Position numbers and translations under genes: made by a program
Source of the DNA: Aurelia coerulea
Lineage: Eukaryota > Cnidaria > Scyphozoa > Semaeostomeae > Ulmaridae
Assembly: GCA_039566865.1 (NCBI GenBank)
Contig: CM076943.1
Location: 16,416,001-16,480,000, forward strand
Length of the DNA stretch: 64,000 bases
Direction of reading: 5' to 3'
The notes under the pieces: model-generated
Seen by the model: only the letters and a program-made list of their open reading frames with translations
Databases searched by the model: none
Told to the model about the DNA's origin: nothing
Shown here: piece after piece, positions 45,205 through 56,136 of the stretch
Layout of the letters: each line of letters starts with the position of its first letter
How positions within the stretch are numbered: the first letter of the stretch is position 1

Positions 45205-46248
45205 TTACAGTCTAGATTCTCCAGCATTGCTGTCTCGTTTCAAGCCAAATTGACTACTTCCCGTTTTAGAATTGACGCCTCTGCTGTTTCTGCCACTGAA
45301 CTTATACTTATTCTGCTTCAGTTTCCTTCCAAGAATTCCCTTAAAAAAGTAGACCAACGGATTTGTGATCGAGTTGCAGAGCATCATGAGGAAGACATAT
45401 ATTGGCATATCTCTCCTTCTGTTGCAGCTCAGGGCAGCAATTGCGTACGGCAGCATGCAAATCTGATATGAAATCACGACCAATACACACGTAACGATTA
45501 TTTCCACTTCTTTTACACTGCTTTCCAATTTTCTGCTGTGTTTTTTCAATGTGCGTCTTCGTCTGGCAACTGCGCTATGTATTATCAATGAATACGTAAC
45601 GAGGAACAACAGAGACATCACTATTATAATACTGCTGTCTAGTATCAAAAAAGCCTTGCTTACCATAAAAGCCTTGCTTGTGATAAAGAATTCAAGCAAA
45701 CTTATCATGATATTTACAAACCATGTCATGAGCATTATAATGACAGCTTTCTTTTTCGTCACCAATAGCCTGTGTTTGAAGGGGAATTTGACGGCAACAA
45801 AGCGATCTATCGCTATTACCAGAAGAGTACACGATGATGAGTACAACGAGAAATGGACAATTGTCTCAGTGGCCTTTCCAACGGAGGCGAATGCTATACC
45901 CAATGTTTCTTCGCCTGTCCCCAGTTTAATGCTTTCGAGAATCAGCATGAAAACACTCACGATCTTGTCGGCGGTGGCCAAATTAAGCAGCCATATTTCG
46001 AATATAGTTATTCTCTTTATTTTTCTAAGCAAAAGACCAATTTCAATCATGTTAAAAAGCAAGGCTGCGGAGCAAATGGAAATTATTGCTTCAGAGTCTT
46101 TAGGAGTATTCCAAGCCGGTACAAATTTTTCTTCTTCTGTTATTTCTGTTACATTTATCACTTTAGACGCAGTATGAATGATGACGCTGCTGTAATTCAA
46201 AGTAGGCATCAGGAATCTCGTGGCGAATATTGAAACGTTAGAATTCAT
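45205..46248 (-). CDS. Rhodopsin-like (class A) GPCR, paralogue 2
   Basis: 347 codons, intronless, open throughout. It has the same features as the gene at 38044-39072: sequons near the N-terminus, LATAD in TM2, DRF at the end of TM3, CMLPYAIA in TM6, NPLVYFF in TM7, and no Cys at the top of TM3. The main difference is a short in-frame duplication in the loop after TM4 (SKAFMVSKAF), which gives the extra residues. Changes cluster in the N-terminus, the TM4-TM5 loop and the C-terminal tail, while TM2, TM3 and TM7 are nearly unchanged. That suggests both copies have been under constraint. Confidence 0.9.
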   Translation of the reverse strand: MNSNVSIFATRFLMPTLNYSSVIIHTASKVINVTEITEEEKFVPAWNTPKDSEAIISICSAALLFNMIEIGLLLRKIKRITIFEIWLLNLATADKIVSVFMLILESIKLGTGEETLGIAFASVGKATETIVHFSLYSSSCTLLVIAIDRFVAVKFPFKHRLLVTKKKAVIIMLMTWFVNIMISLLEFFITSKAFMVSKAFLILDSSIIIVMSLLFLVTYSLIIHSAVARRRRTLKKHSRKLESSVKEVEIIVTCVLVVISYQICMLPYAIAALSCNRRRDMPIYVFLMMLCNSITNPLVYFFKGILGRKLKQNKYKFSGRNSRGVNSKTGSSQFGLKRDSNAGESRL

Positions 46249-46918
46249 CTTGAATGTCTTGAATCTCTCTTCTTTGAATCTTTGTTGGAGTAGGAAGCTC
46301 TAGTTGCTCCTTTGTTGTTTTGCTGCTCTTGCAGCTCCCAGAGAACACAAACAATAAGCTTGCACAATTTTCTTAAAGACCGTTTAAAACTACCTGACCT
46401 ACCTTTAACAATCATTTAGACTTCCGCCTTTATTTACACAGTCTCTCAAACATAAACATTCTTCACACAGCTCCTCACTTCAGTTATGAATCACGCGAAT
46501 TACGATAGTTCTACCTCAAAAGTCAATTCTGCGCTGCTCTTATTCATTTTGTAATCTGTTTTCCTCTCAATAAAACTTCTGAAAACAAAGACTTGAATCT
46601 CCTCCTGGGAGTTTACATCTTTTGAAAGGCTTTAATGAGATTTTGTGCAATTTAGACCCACATTACCCCCATCCTATCTAAGCATTGTAATTAGAAGATC
46701 ATCAAGGGAATGGAACAGAGAGCGCCGTAGGCTATTTCTTGACTCCTTGTGATTAAATTGATGAAAATAGATGAAAACGTAGCAAATTCAATACGTTTAC
46801 AACTTGTCATGCATGAATGATCTTGCATAAATTAATATAATTACGAGAAAGCGCATAAAGGGGAAAGCAATATTTCAACATAATATATGCAAGTTAGTTC
46901 TCTGAAACTCTATAACTA
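46249..46918. other. Duplicated 5' flank of GPCR 2 and spacer
   Basis: 46249-46640 aligns with 39073-39540, including the unoccupied CTTTTGAA site at about 46615. Beyond 46660 nothing is recognised. Confidence 0.55.
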
Positions 46919-47465
46919 CCGGGTGTCCCAATAAAAGTACTCCCGTTTGAAAAATCATCAAAATTTGATTGCACCGCTGATCTTCAATTTTCTTTTTTTT
47001 TAATGTAGATCATGAACCAAATTATTTCCCAATATATAGCTGATTTTGTAATTGGATTAAAAATAGCAAATTTAGCTCTTTTTAAGGCTACCTGGTTTTG
47101 GATCATCCTGCAAAAAAGCATTGATGATTACCAAATCAATTTCTTTGTGCATGTAAAGCTTCTAGTTTGGTCATAAATGACAGAACACAATGCACACTAT
47201 CATTAGAAACTTCAACGATGATTAAAAATCTGGAAATTTGGACCCTTAAGGCAAAATTGAATATTTTGTTCAAAACTATAGCTCAAAATGAGGTTTTTCA
47301 ACGTGTAATTGTTCTATCTTGCTGCACCAAAAATCAAAAATCTCATCCTCTATGAATATGTTTGGGTCTTTGACAAAACAACTCAAAAAGAAAATTTTAT
47401 CAAAGGTTTGATAATCAATTTTTGATGATTTCTCAAACAGGAGTACTTTTTTTGGGACACCCGGT
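46919..47465. mobile_element. TA-flanked MITE, CCGGGTG family, copy 3
   Basis: Starts CCGGGTGTCCCAATAAAAGT and ends ACTTTTTTTGGGACACCCGG; TA at 46917-46918 and 47466-47467. GTACTCCCGTTTGA at the left is mirrored by AACAGGAGTAC at the right. Confidence 0.82.
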
Positions 47466-47467
47466 AC

Positions 47468-48049
47468 TTGATTAAAAATAAAATCAATTTGCGTAACTCT
47501 AATCCTACAGGGCTTTTTTGTTTAATTAACATAGCCTGTGGGGATGCTTTCTGTCTCCTCCCTTCCCCTATAAATAGCCATAGACTAAGTGGAAATCATT
47601 GAAACATGGCAAGGGTGGAGTACCTACTATTCTTAATCGACTGCTAGTTCTGGGCGTAGCCATTTCATTAGATGACGTCAATATGATGTCATAATGCTGA
47701 AAATGTCAAATTATATGCTTTGCCGGCTAATTTGTTCCATAAACAGAATAAAGATAATGTGAATCACTTTTTCCTCTCTTATTTGGCATACTATTCATTT
47801 CCAATCCAAATATAATACATACAAGTGCTTTAGGCAGTTATTTGGGAGAAAATGGCAACAATTGATAACGTCATAAGTGGAAACTGTTTTTCCACCAAAA
47901 ATTGATAATAAATGGCTCAAAATGGTTTAAGAGCACTGCATAATGCAATCCTTTTTATTATTTGCAACATTATTTTTAAACCCCTAAAAAGTGTGCACCG
48001 GAAGGGAATTAAATGCCAGACCAAAGAGCCTGCATCTCCGAAGGACCTC
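47468..48049. other. No gene; one solo repeat end
   Basis: TAGCCTGTGGGG at 47531 resembles the end of the 66-bp micro-MITE family but has no partner nearby. TAACGTCATAAG near 47870 is an isolated CRE-like site. No gene. Confidence 0.3.
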
Positions 48050-48302
48050 TGGGTTGTTCATGTTGCTCATCAAACCTAACGCGCCAATTTCAATGGTGAA
48101 TTGTGTGCTCTCGGGCTGTCCCACTCTTACGACTATTTTCGGAACAATTTAAATTCAATTGTAAGTGCCATACATAGTGGGAACTAGCTGACTATACGTC
48201 ATTTTCCACTATGGATAGCACATAGTTAGTTAACCTTGTCGCTTTTGCAAATAGTTTGTTTTTCAGATGAATAAAGAAAAAAAAAGAAAAATAAACAGAA
48301 AA
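48050..48302 (+). pseudogene. Retroposed 3' end with AATAAA and A-rich tail, copy 2
   Basis: Reads NGELCALGLSHSYDYFRNN, then 3' sequence with GTAAGTGCCATACATA and a final GATGAATAAAG followed by A-rich sequence; matches 35346-35706 in inverse orientation. It directly precedes the LINE remnant at 48303. Confidence 0.5.
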
Positions 48303-49990
48303 GACGATTGCAATCCATCTTTGCACCAAATCATTAAGATGTTTGAAAAACATACCACCAGCATAATCTGTATGAAAAGCAACTTGAAACACAAGATGCT
48401 TTTTGAATTCCAACCTATTTCTACAAAAGTAATTAAGGAAATTATTCTTAATCTTGACCATAAAAGCGCTTGTGGCCCTGATATGATAAGTGCTAAATTC
48501 TTAAAGCTATCAGTTGACATCATTTCAGGGCCTTTGGTAACTATTTTAACCCTATCCAGACTGGGCTTTTTGAGCTACTAGAAGACTGGGGGGGCTCATT
48601 CAGCCCCCCCCCCTCTCTAAAATCGCCATTCCTTCACTTACGAAGACGAAACTCACCATGCAGGTAGCCGTGCTTATGATCTATCATTTCTCGCAAAAAA
48701 ATTCTTAAAATAGATATGACGTCATAATTGTTCAAGACCAACTGGCACGTGTCCACGAAAAAAATGAAAAAAACAACTTTTTTTAAAATCTTTATACTTT
48801 TCTAAGATTGATTCATGAAACCAAATTATGCAAATTAAAGCATTGTTAGAAGGTGAAAATATACTTATAAAGTGAAAAATTTGATTTTCGCAAATCCAAG
48901 ATGGCGGACACAGAGATTAAAAATCTTGTTTTTCTGAAAAATGAAAAATGCAGCTATAAAGGAGAATTTCTCCATATATTACGATGAAAACTGCTTCGAT
49001 GATAAGTGATCGTTGCATACTTCATTTTTCCTTTTGAAACTTTTGTTTTAATTATTGCAAAAAATGCTGACATCAGCATTTTATCCCAGTAGTAAGCAAA
49101 TGAGTTGGAAAGAAGAAGGAAGGTGGAAATAAGGGGTTGAAGATAGTTATTTGGTGAAATTTTGATAATATCTTGACAAACTAAACACTTTCAAGTCAAA
49201 AAATTTCCACTGTAAAACAAATTCTCAAGATATGCATGAAAACTGATCGTGAGTAGTACTATCTGAGGATACCCCCGGAGAATCTTATACCGTTTGCGGC
49301 CAATGATGCACAAAATTCAAACAAAATTACACAGCTTAGGTGGAAACAACCCTGTTGGTCAGTTTTAGTCTATTTATTGCCGCTGTAAAACATTTTGGGT
49401 CGAAATATCCTTGCAGAAAGACCGCTAACTAATTTTTGCCATTTTCTTAAAGATGACGTCATTGATGAGGTCACGTGACACATAATTGTTCTATTGTTCC
49501 TGGAAAAAATTAAGGATACTATCAAAGGATTATGAGGTGATCTGGAATTACATCCATAAGCAGCTTACCTAAAAGTTGGCCCCGACCACTCTGAAAAAAA
49601 CAGCCACCCCCCGGCCCCCTGAATTTTTTTCAAAGTTTCACACAAATTCACACTTCAAAAGGATAGAAACTAAAAGTCAAAAAACCATTTCCTGGTTCGT
49701 TGAACCAATTTGGAGCAGTGCTCAGTTAAGTAGGTGGGGGGCTGAATGAGCCCCCCCCCCAGTCTGGATAGGGTTAAACAAATGCATCCATCAAGGAACT
49801 TTCCCAGTTTGATGAAAAAGGCAGTTGTTTCTCCTGTGTACCAACAGAAAGGTCTTTTCAACAAAAAGTGTCATCGACCCATTAGTGCTCTAACAGCTCT
49901 CCCTAAAGTCTTTGAAACAGCAATAGAGATCCAACTATCTCCTTTCTCAACAGGAACTTCTCCAATTTCTCATGTGCCAGCAGAAACCAA
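48303..49990 (+). pseudogene. LINE RT, fingers region, split by a TTAA element
   Basis: 48303-48545 reads CNPSLHQIIKMF, FEFQPISTKVIKEII, then DHKSACGPDMISAKFLKLSV and ISGPLVTI, the start of a CR1-type RT. The TTAA element at 48550-49773 interrupts it; the frame picks up as NKCIHQGTFP and, after a frameshift, KKAVVSPVYQQKGLFNKKCH then RPISALTALPKVFE. At 49990 it is cut again by the 6.1-kb element and continues from 56137. Catalytic residues lie in the last part. Confidence 0.82.
48550..49773. mobile_element. piggyBac-like MITE, subfamily B
   Basis: Starts CCCTATCCAGACTGGGC and ends CCCAGTCTGGATAGGG; TTAA on both sides (48546-48549 and 49774-49777). GGGGGGGCTCATTCAGCCCC at the left recurs inverted at the right. 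Removing it restores the LINE codons (ACT ATT TTA AAC AAA). TGACGTCA at 48708 and 49444 and CACGTG at 48747 and 49471 match sites in subfamily A. No transposase. Confidence 0.88.
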
Positions 49991-50295
49991 CACTGCATGA
50001 AAATAGGTCTTTACATAATCTTTTAAGTGCACGAAAAGATAGTGTAAATATCATCTGTAATATTTACACCAACTTTACGGACAACAAATATGATCTTTCA
50101 AATTTACACGAAGAAAAGTTGTGTAAATGTGATATTTCATCTTTAATTTAATGTAAAGTTGGTGTAAAGGGGTACAGTATGGATGGAATTTAGGACATTG
50201 AACGTTCAACTTATCTTTGACGGGAAATATGGACAAGTTTCATTCAATTTCCTTTCATGGAGTTGTAACGCGTTGTAACGACACAATAGCTGGCC

Positions 50296-50960
50296 CGGGG
50301 GGGGGGGGGGGGGGGTACTTGATTTAAATTTGTACGGGGGTGTGCCCACGAAAAAATATCTTTTTACCCTGCTCCAGAATCAAGGGCACGCATGTCGTAC
50401 TGTGAACGATGGTCCTACCTTTGTCTGAAAGCCGGTAGTTCGCGAAAAAATTTGCACCACCTTTGTCCCAAAACTGACTGTTTTTTATGGCAAATTTTCG
50501 CTGTTATTTTTCTTCGATTTGGCGGACAATTCAACATGATGCATCAATTACGATATTTGTCCCAAGATCCGGTAGTTTCGACCAACCACTGTGTCTTGAT
50601 AACTGTGCCCATGAAAGTGCAAGTGTTCAAACCGGTTGCCGGACAAAGGTAGAACCGCTTTTCGGTGAAAAATTTAAAATCCTTATCTTTTTTTCGAAAA
50701 TTTGCCAGACGAAGGAAGTACCGCTAAAACCGCTTTGGTGAAAATTGGAATGTCTGGTTTTTTTTTTGCGTAAATTTTGGCAGACAAAGGTAGAACCAGC
50801 TTACGGGTAAACATTAGGATTTTGATTACATAGGAGGTTAGAAAATGTGATTTTGTGACAAACTGATACAATAGGGAGATTGATTTTAAAATTTCACCGA
50901 AGTCCCAAAAACTGGTTGTTTTGGGCAGGAGAGTCGTACTGTGTGACAAAAGAACCGGTT
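50296..50960. repeat. G-run repeat with AAAGGTAGAACC units
   Basis: Begins CCCGGGGGG... with an unusually long G run and GGTACTTGATTT, the terminus of the hAT-like family. The body repeats GACAAAGGTAGAACCGCTTT...AAAATTT at about 80-90 bp. The right end (CAGTACTTACCCGCCCCTG, near 51012-51030) may be its diverged inverse. No duplication was found. Confidence 0.5.
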
Positions 50961-51238
50961 ATTTGTTCGAATTCCTTTGAACAAACATGGGGTCAAATAT
51001 GTTACAGTACTTACCCGCCCCTGATAATTCTATGGGAGTAAACCATTTTCATTTCCTAAAGATTATGACCAGACATTTAATGTGGAAACTCTCGATTCAG
51101 AAAAGTAACTCTTCAAATATTTGGCAAAAAATCTATTTTGCCCAAAATTCAAGCCTGAGAAAGTAACCCTAGCACCCCTTTCCAAGAGAAAATATATCTG
51201 GGGTCCCTTTGTTAAGTATAACTTCTTATGCAATATAG

Positions 51239-51362
51239 TGTCCCTTACAATGCTGTATACTGTCCCTTCTAATGCTATAACGGTCCTTTCCTATGTACAA
51301 AGCGTCCCTTCCTATGCAACAAAGCGTCCCTTCAAATGCTATACACTGTCCCTTCCAATGCA
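51239..51362. repeat. GTCCCTTCNAATGCTATA minisatellite
   Basis: Six imperfect copies of about 20-23 bp with the core GTCCCTTCCAATGC. Confidence 0.8.
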
Positions 51363-52806
51363 GTGAAAGAAAGAGGGCATTCTCTTCTTTTTGAAAATTG
51401 AGTTGAATTGAATACCGTTTAAAAAGCTTTGGCGGGCAAACCTTGATGGTGGATGATATTGATATGATGCAAGCTGTCTGCTCTCATGCTTCGTATATTT
51501 ATGGCTGTTTGGTTGCGGATTCATTGAAGAAACAAGACGTTAACTCAAGGTGGAGTTGATTGTTTTTTACTCTGTGCTATTGACTCGAGAAACTTGCTTT
51601 GCTTCTGCAATCTAGATTGGCTTTATTTTTTAGGCCAAATTTCAACCAGTAATCAAGAGTAGGCCTATGGCCTAAATTCTTACTACTGTATTTATTAATA
51701 TAGTCTACATCAATGCTTTAGAAGAACAATAATAATTGTCACGAACTGGATAGCTCAAAGAAGAAGGTGTCTATCCAGCCAGGTACCTGGCCTGGCCTGA
51801 TGTCTGGTATGGTATTGGTAAGACCTGGTCATTCAAAGAGTGTAAGATTGATTTTGTAGTTATTATTATGCTTTTCCCAGTTATTTCCACTTGGTTTGAA
51901 AAAATAACAAAACATGCAGATTACCTCTTACAACTGCAGTTTTGTTAAACTTTTATCCTTTTTTGCAGAACATACAATACACTCTTCCAGAATTGAAATA
52001 TTGGAACATCATTCACAAGACATTTTCTCAGTGTAGTTAGTGGTAAAGTTTTCGTCCATCTTTACTTTCTAATTTTCTTGCTATTATTTTCAGCAAAATC
52101 AAGGTCAATATATGTTTCTTTTTTAGAATGGTGTGCCATTAGTAGAACGCAACTTTTTAAGCTAACAACAGTCTTTGAGTCATCAGTTGTATATTGTAGA
52201 GCGGTGTCGCCCTGGTCCGTCCACTCTTCAGAAAACAAAGATTTTCCGCGAGGTCAAAGAAGTTTTGGAGAGGAACTCGCCGTAAATAGGTTTCTCAACT
52301 CGTGCTACAAACCTCACAGTGAGATCTGTATCATCCGTTTTCTTTTTGTCATGCTGGAACCTCACAATTACGGACAAGTCTTGAACGCCTAAATTAGGCC
52401 GTAGCGCCCTGGTCAGACCGCAGCAGAATTGATTGTTTTAATACATCAAAAACTTTTCAAGCCATTCGCCAGTTCACCACAGTATTATTTCATTTCCCAG
52501 AAGACCGGAAAGTTACAAAACAAATTCTGATTTTATTGAAAATGATTTCAAAATATTGTTGATTTCAATCCCGCTTTTAACTCTCTTATCCTTGACCTCA
52601 GTCACCTCTAAAGCTCATTATGCATCAACAGCCTACAAAACTAAAGGGTTTAACGGTGTGGACACACCTGGGTGCCATTATGTCAGTTACAGTGCTCTTC
52701 CAAAATGAGCCGTAGGTCTGACAATTTGTGTGCGATTCTTGAGATTTCGTTGGATATGAAACCAGAAGAGTCGGAGGAAACTGTCCTGAAGCCAATTCTG
52801 TTTTAG
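51363..52806. other. Interior of the 6.1-kb element, unassigned
   Basis: A motif TGTCGCCCTGGTC occurs at 52204, in a variant at 52401, and inverted at 53083 (GACCAGGGCGACGC), so a small inverted-repeat element probably spans 52197-53106. Possible acceptor-flanked open stretches at 51970-52040 and 52095 lack a fitting partner. ORF 52078-52392 is not recognised. Confidence 0.35.
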
Positions 52807-54291
52807 CTATAAGATATACCAAGAAGCGACACAAAATAGACATGGTATGTGGAAACATCAAAAGGGAAAGAGAATGTACTTACACCTTCGCTGCAGGTAG
52901 GTCAACTTCAAAACTTTATTGTAGCTCTTCTGAGCAACGCAAAGCAACAAAATCGAAAAAATATCAAAGAGATGACATCAGCAAACAACTTTTGTGTGCT
53001 TTTTGGAAAAGCTAGGCTCAAGCTCCCTTTGTTTTCAAAGTATTATGCAAGGCGGTTGCACAACCCGGAATCCATTAGTGGTCAGACCAGGGCGACGCTA
53101 CTCTATAATCATATTCATGCATTTAGTTATCTATTTGACATTTGTTCTCAAACTACAAATTTCTGTGGAAAATTTGTTTGGGCCATCTCAATTTGCACAT
53201 GCAAAACATAAACTTTCCAGTCTGGCACTAGAAGTGTAAACTTCAAACATAAATGAGATTATTGAGAACATCTTAGCAGAACTGTTAGAAATTTTCATTT
53301 TTGAAATGTGTTAAAGAGTTTGCACTGGGGATGCCACTGAGATGCCTGTGTCACATAAAGATATAAGATGCAGGCCTGTATCAAGAGGAATGTGTTATTC
53401 AAGTCTCTGAAAAGCTGGACCAGCTGTATCATGCATGCAAGAGACAATGCCTATATTTCATAACTTTACAACTTATTTTAAATTTTCTGCAGATGCAATA
53501 AAGAGCAATTTTGCAACAAAAAACAGGATGCATTGAATAAGAATTACCAAAACAGAGAAAAGATGCAAAACTGCGAGAGAGAAAACCAGGTTAGTAAATG
53601 CCTCTCTTTGTCTATTGAAAGGAAGGAAATGGTGTAAAATTCTTCAGGCTAAATTATTTAATTTTTATTTCAGTTGCAAATAATTTCCTACAATTAAAGG
53701 TAGTCTGTCACACATCTGATTGGGTGATAAGGATGATACAAGGAGAATTGAGTAGCTGGTGATTCTACTGACTTCTGCATCCATAGAAAGTGACTTTACA
53801 ATTAGCCATCTTTGTTTCCAGTTTTCAGACTCTCAAGGACATCTATTGTGTTGAGCTTTGACTTCATTGCATCCAATCAGATATGCGACAGGCTGCCTTT
53901 AAGTTTTGCAAACCAATAGAAAGTTTATTAATTTGAAAAAAACCTGGAAGCTTGTACCAATTTGTCTTTGTTTGGCATCACAGACACATCAATTTTTATG
54001 TTCCACATTTAAGTCAGCAGAAACCATATCCTGTATGATACATACTCTTTGAACTTATACAAAGAATGATAAAAACTAATTCATTTGTTTTATTAACTGG
54101 TGCAGCTAGATTCATAGTTTAAAAAAGGTTTCATTCTGATTGCATTAAAACCTTCTTTTCAGAAGAAGACTTGCCTGTATGATCTTGCAAGAAAAACAAG
54201 GCTAACAGAGAGGAAAGTCAAGGCAAAAGCTTTACTGGGCAATGACTTTCTGTCATCAGAAGATGAAGATGAAGGAGATGCCAACAAGTGA
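52807..54291 (+). CDS. Spliced C-terminal gene end inside the 6.1-kb transposon
   Basis: Three exons fit one frame: 52807-52896 (acceptor TTTTAG, donor CAG|GTAGGT), 53493-53589 (acceptor TTCTGCAG, donor CAG|GTTAGT) and 54163-54291 (acceptor TTTTCAG, stop TGA). The phases agree (one base, 29 codons, two bases; one base, 32 codons; then 42 codons and stop). The 104-residue product is very basic with several Cys (MYLHLRC, CNKEQFCNKK, QNCERENQKKTCLYD) and ends in an acidic tail, SSEDEDEGDANK. Earlier exons are unknown. It may be the end of the element's own transposase or a captured host gene; I recognise no family. Other frames in exon 1 are also partly open, so exon 1 is the least sure. Confidence 0.45.
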
Positions 54292-54587
54292 ATCGTTAGG
54301 TACTACTGTTGAACATTAAGTGAAGAAGCTGCACTCATGCACAAGCAAGCAACAGACACTTGTCCATTGTTGTTTTACTGTTCGTATCCAACTGACCATG
54401 TCCAGGGACTTTAATAATTAATACATTTTTTATTAATTTTGTTTATTTGGATGTCAACTTAGCATAAATTAGATTGCTCCAAGTTAAGGAAAAGATCCCA
54501 CTAATACAGAATCAGGCCAGCCTGATAACCAGTCCACGAAGGAATATCAGGCTAAGTTAGGCCCATTTACAATCTTCTTAAACAGTA

Positions 54588-54870
54588 CGGTAAATCCTAC
54601 GTACAAGAACCTATGAAAATTAGAACCTATTGACAGCTTTTCCTACATTGTGCACCTTGTGCTTAAGAAACTGTTTCAGTTTGATGAAAAATATGTTTTT
54701 ATTGCAGGCAGGGCTGAACACGTTTGATGAAGATTGTAAAACGGCCTACGCAAGGTGTTCTTCGTATACATAAGAGCCTATACCTCAAAATTAGTCTTGG
54801 TACCTTTGAAATAAAAACATATTTCAGCCTGGCTCTCAAAAAGTAGGTTCTTATAGGTGGGGATTTACTG
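54588..54870. mobile_element. Tc1/mariner-like MITE, copy C (diverged)
   Basis: CGGTAAATCCTACGTACAAGAACCT at the left, beginning one mismatch from CAGTAAATCC, is inverted at the right (AGGTTCTTATAGGTGGGG then ATTTACTG). TA precedes it; the right has TTA. Same internal AGAACCTAT motifs as copies A and B. Confidence 0.65.
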
Positions 54871-56108
54871 TTATTGCAGAGAAGAGTTCAATCGCTTGTT
54901 CAACATACAAAACTTTCAATTTATTACAGTGTGACTTATGCAATGCTAATACTACGACCTTAGATGTAACTCAGAAGCCCCATTCACACAATTCAAACTA
55001 ACATGGGGAAAATTCAGGTTACAACTAACCCAGGTTCAACCCAAGGTTTGTTCAAACATAGAAAAATGCTCAAAATGTGTGCAAGCACAAAAGTTGGGGT
55101 GAACCAAGGCTAGTTAATACCCCCATGCATTGTTGGAAGATAAACAAGTGCTAAAATGACAGACAGAAATCGGGCTGAAAATCCTCTGTGTATGCTGATG
55201 TTTTGCAGGTGGACTGTGATTTAAAATCTATGGCTTTGATGTAGCGATTCTTTACGAAGGGACAACCTGTAATTTGAAAAAGGCTGCTGGGAAGGAATCA
55301 AATTTCTTATCAAAATCCCATTGCTGCTTGTTTCATACTCTCATATTCTAAGGATCCCTCCATCATTTCATTTCAAGGATTAGACAAAATAAGATAATAA
55401 CGGGCACAACATACTGTGGAAATTACTTTGTAAACATTCACATGCGTCAGGTGGGAACTAACCAACGTTTGCCCCAGGTTTAACAGTCTTTAGAAAAAAC
55501 TGTATCCTCTATGTCATATTACATTTATAATATATATACTATACCACTGTGTATATCAGTCTAGCTGTAACCTCGCTGTTTCAGTTCAAAGATAGCTTTT
55601 TATGATGATGATGATTACTTAGAAATGTTTTTGTATTGAGAAGTGCATTTTTTTAAGGAACTGCTTTTCATCAGATGTATTGTGGAGTTTGCTGGTTATG
55701 AATTTTTTAGTAGTTGAGTCAAGATATGAAGCTTGCTAATTTAACTCATGAAGCATTTTTGTCGAAAATAACTGTACCAAAGGCATCTTTAAAAAGTTGA
55801 TGTTACGAGAAAATGTCATATTTACTTGCCATTTACATTCATTGAAAGATCATAAAGGTGCTCTTTCCATAACTTTACATTTGTATTATGGCTGTAAAGT
55901 TGAGCTTTATTGCACCTTTAAAATTGCAGTAAAGGTGAACAAATATGATATTTAAGTAGTATTTTCACTTGCGTGAAAATGTGGCTTTTACAATCTTTAT
56001 CAAACCGCATAAATTTGTGTAAAGTTCGAACTTTACACACTGAATAAAGATGCAAAATAGGGATGTAAAGATGACCTTTTCTCGCGAAATTTTGAAATTT
56101 ACACATGC
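54871..56108. other. Right part of the 6.1-kb element
   Basis: Mostly unassigned. From about 55800 the motifs TTTACA, GTAAAG and TTTACAC recur frequently up to the right terminal repeat, the probable subterminal binding region. Confidence 0.5.
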
Positions 56109-56136
56109 TGTAAAGACCTATTTTCATGCAGTGCAA

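Larger units (their letters stand above)
49991..56133. mobile_element. 6.1-kb CACTG-ended DNA transposon (CACTA/CMC-like)
   Basis: 49991-50015 and 56109-56133 are perfect 25-bp inverted repeats beginning CACTGCATGAAAATAGGTCT. CAA is directly outside both (49988-49990 and 56134-56136), a 3-bp duplication; the interrupted LINE continues on both sides. Next to each end (about 300 bp on the right) TTTACAC, GTAAAG and similar motifs recur many times in both orientations, as in the subterminal transposase-binding repeats of En/Spm-type elements. The interior holds a spliced gene end (52807-54291), a minisatellite, a Tc1-like MITE and a G-run repeat. CACT ends and a 3-bp duplication suggest the CACTA/Mirage/Chapaev group; no transposase motif was recognised. 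Confidence 0.8.

Noticed and set aside
52625..52861. Minus-strand ORF in the 6.1-kb element
   Set aside because: It overlaps the plus-strand exon 1 whose phases fit two further exons; no splice partners were found for it. Not fully excluded.
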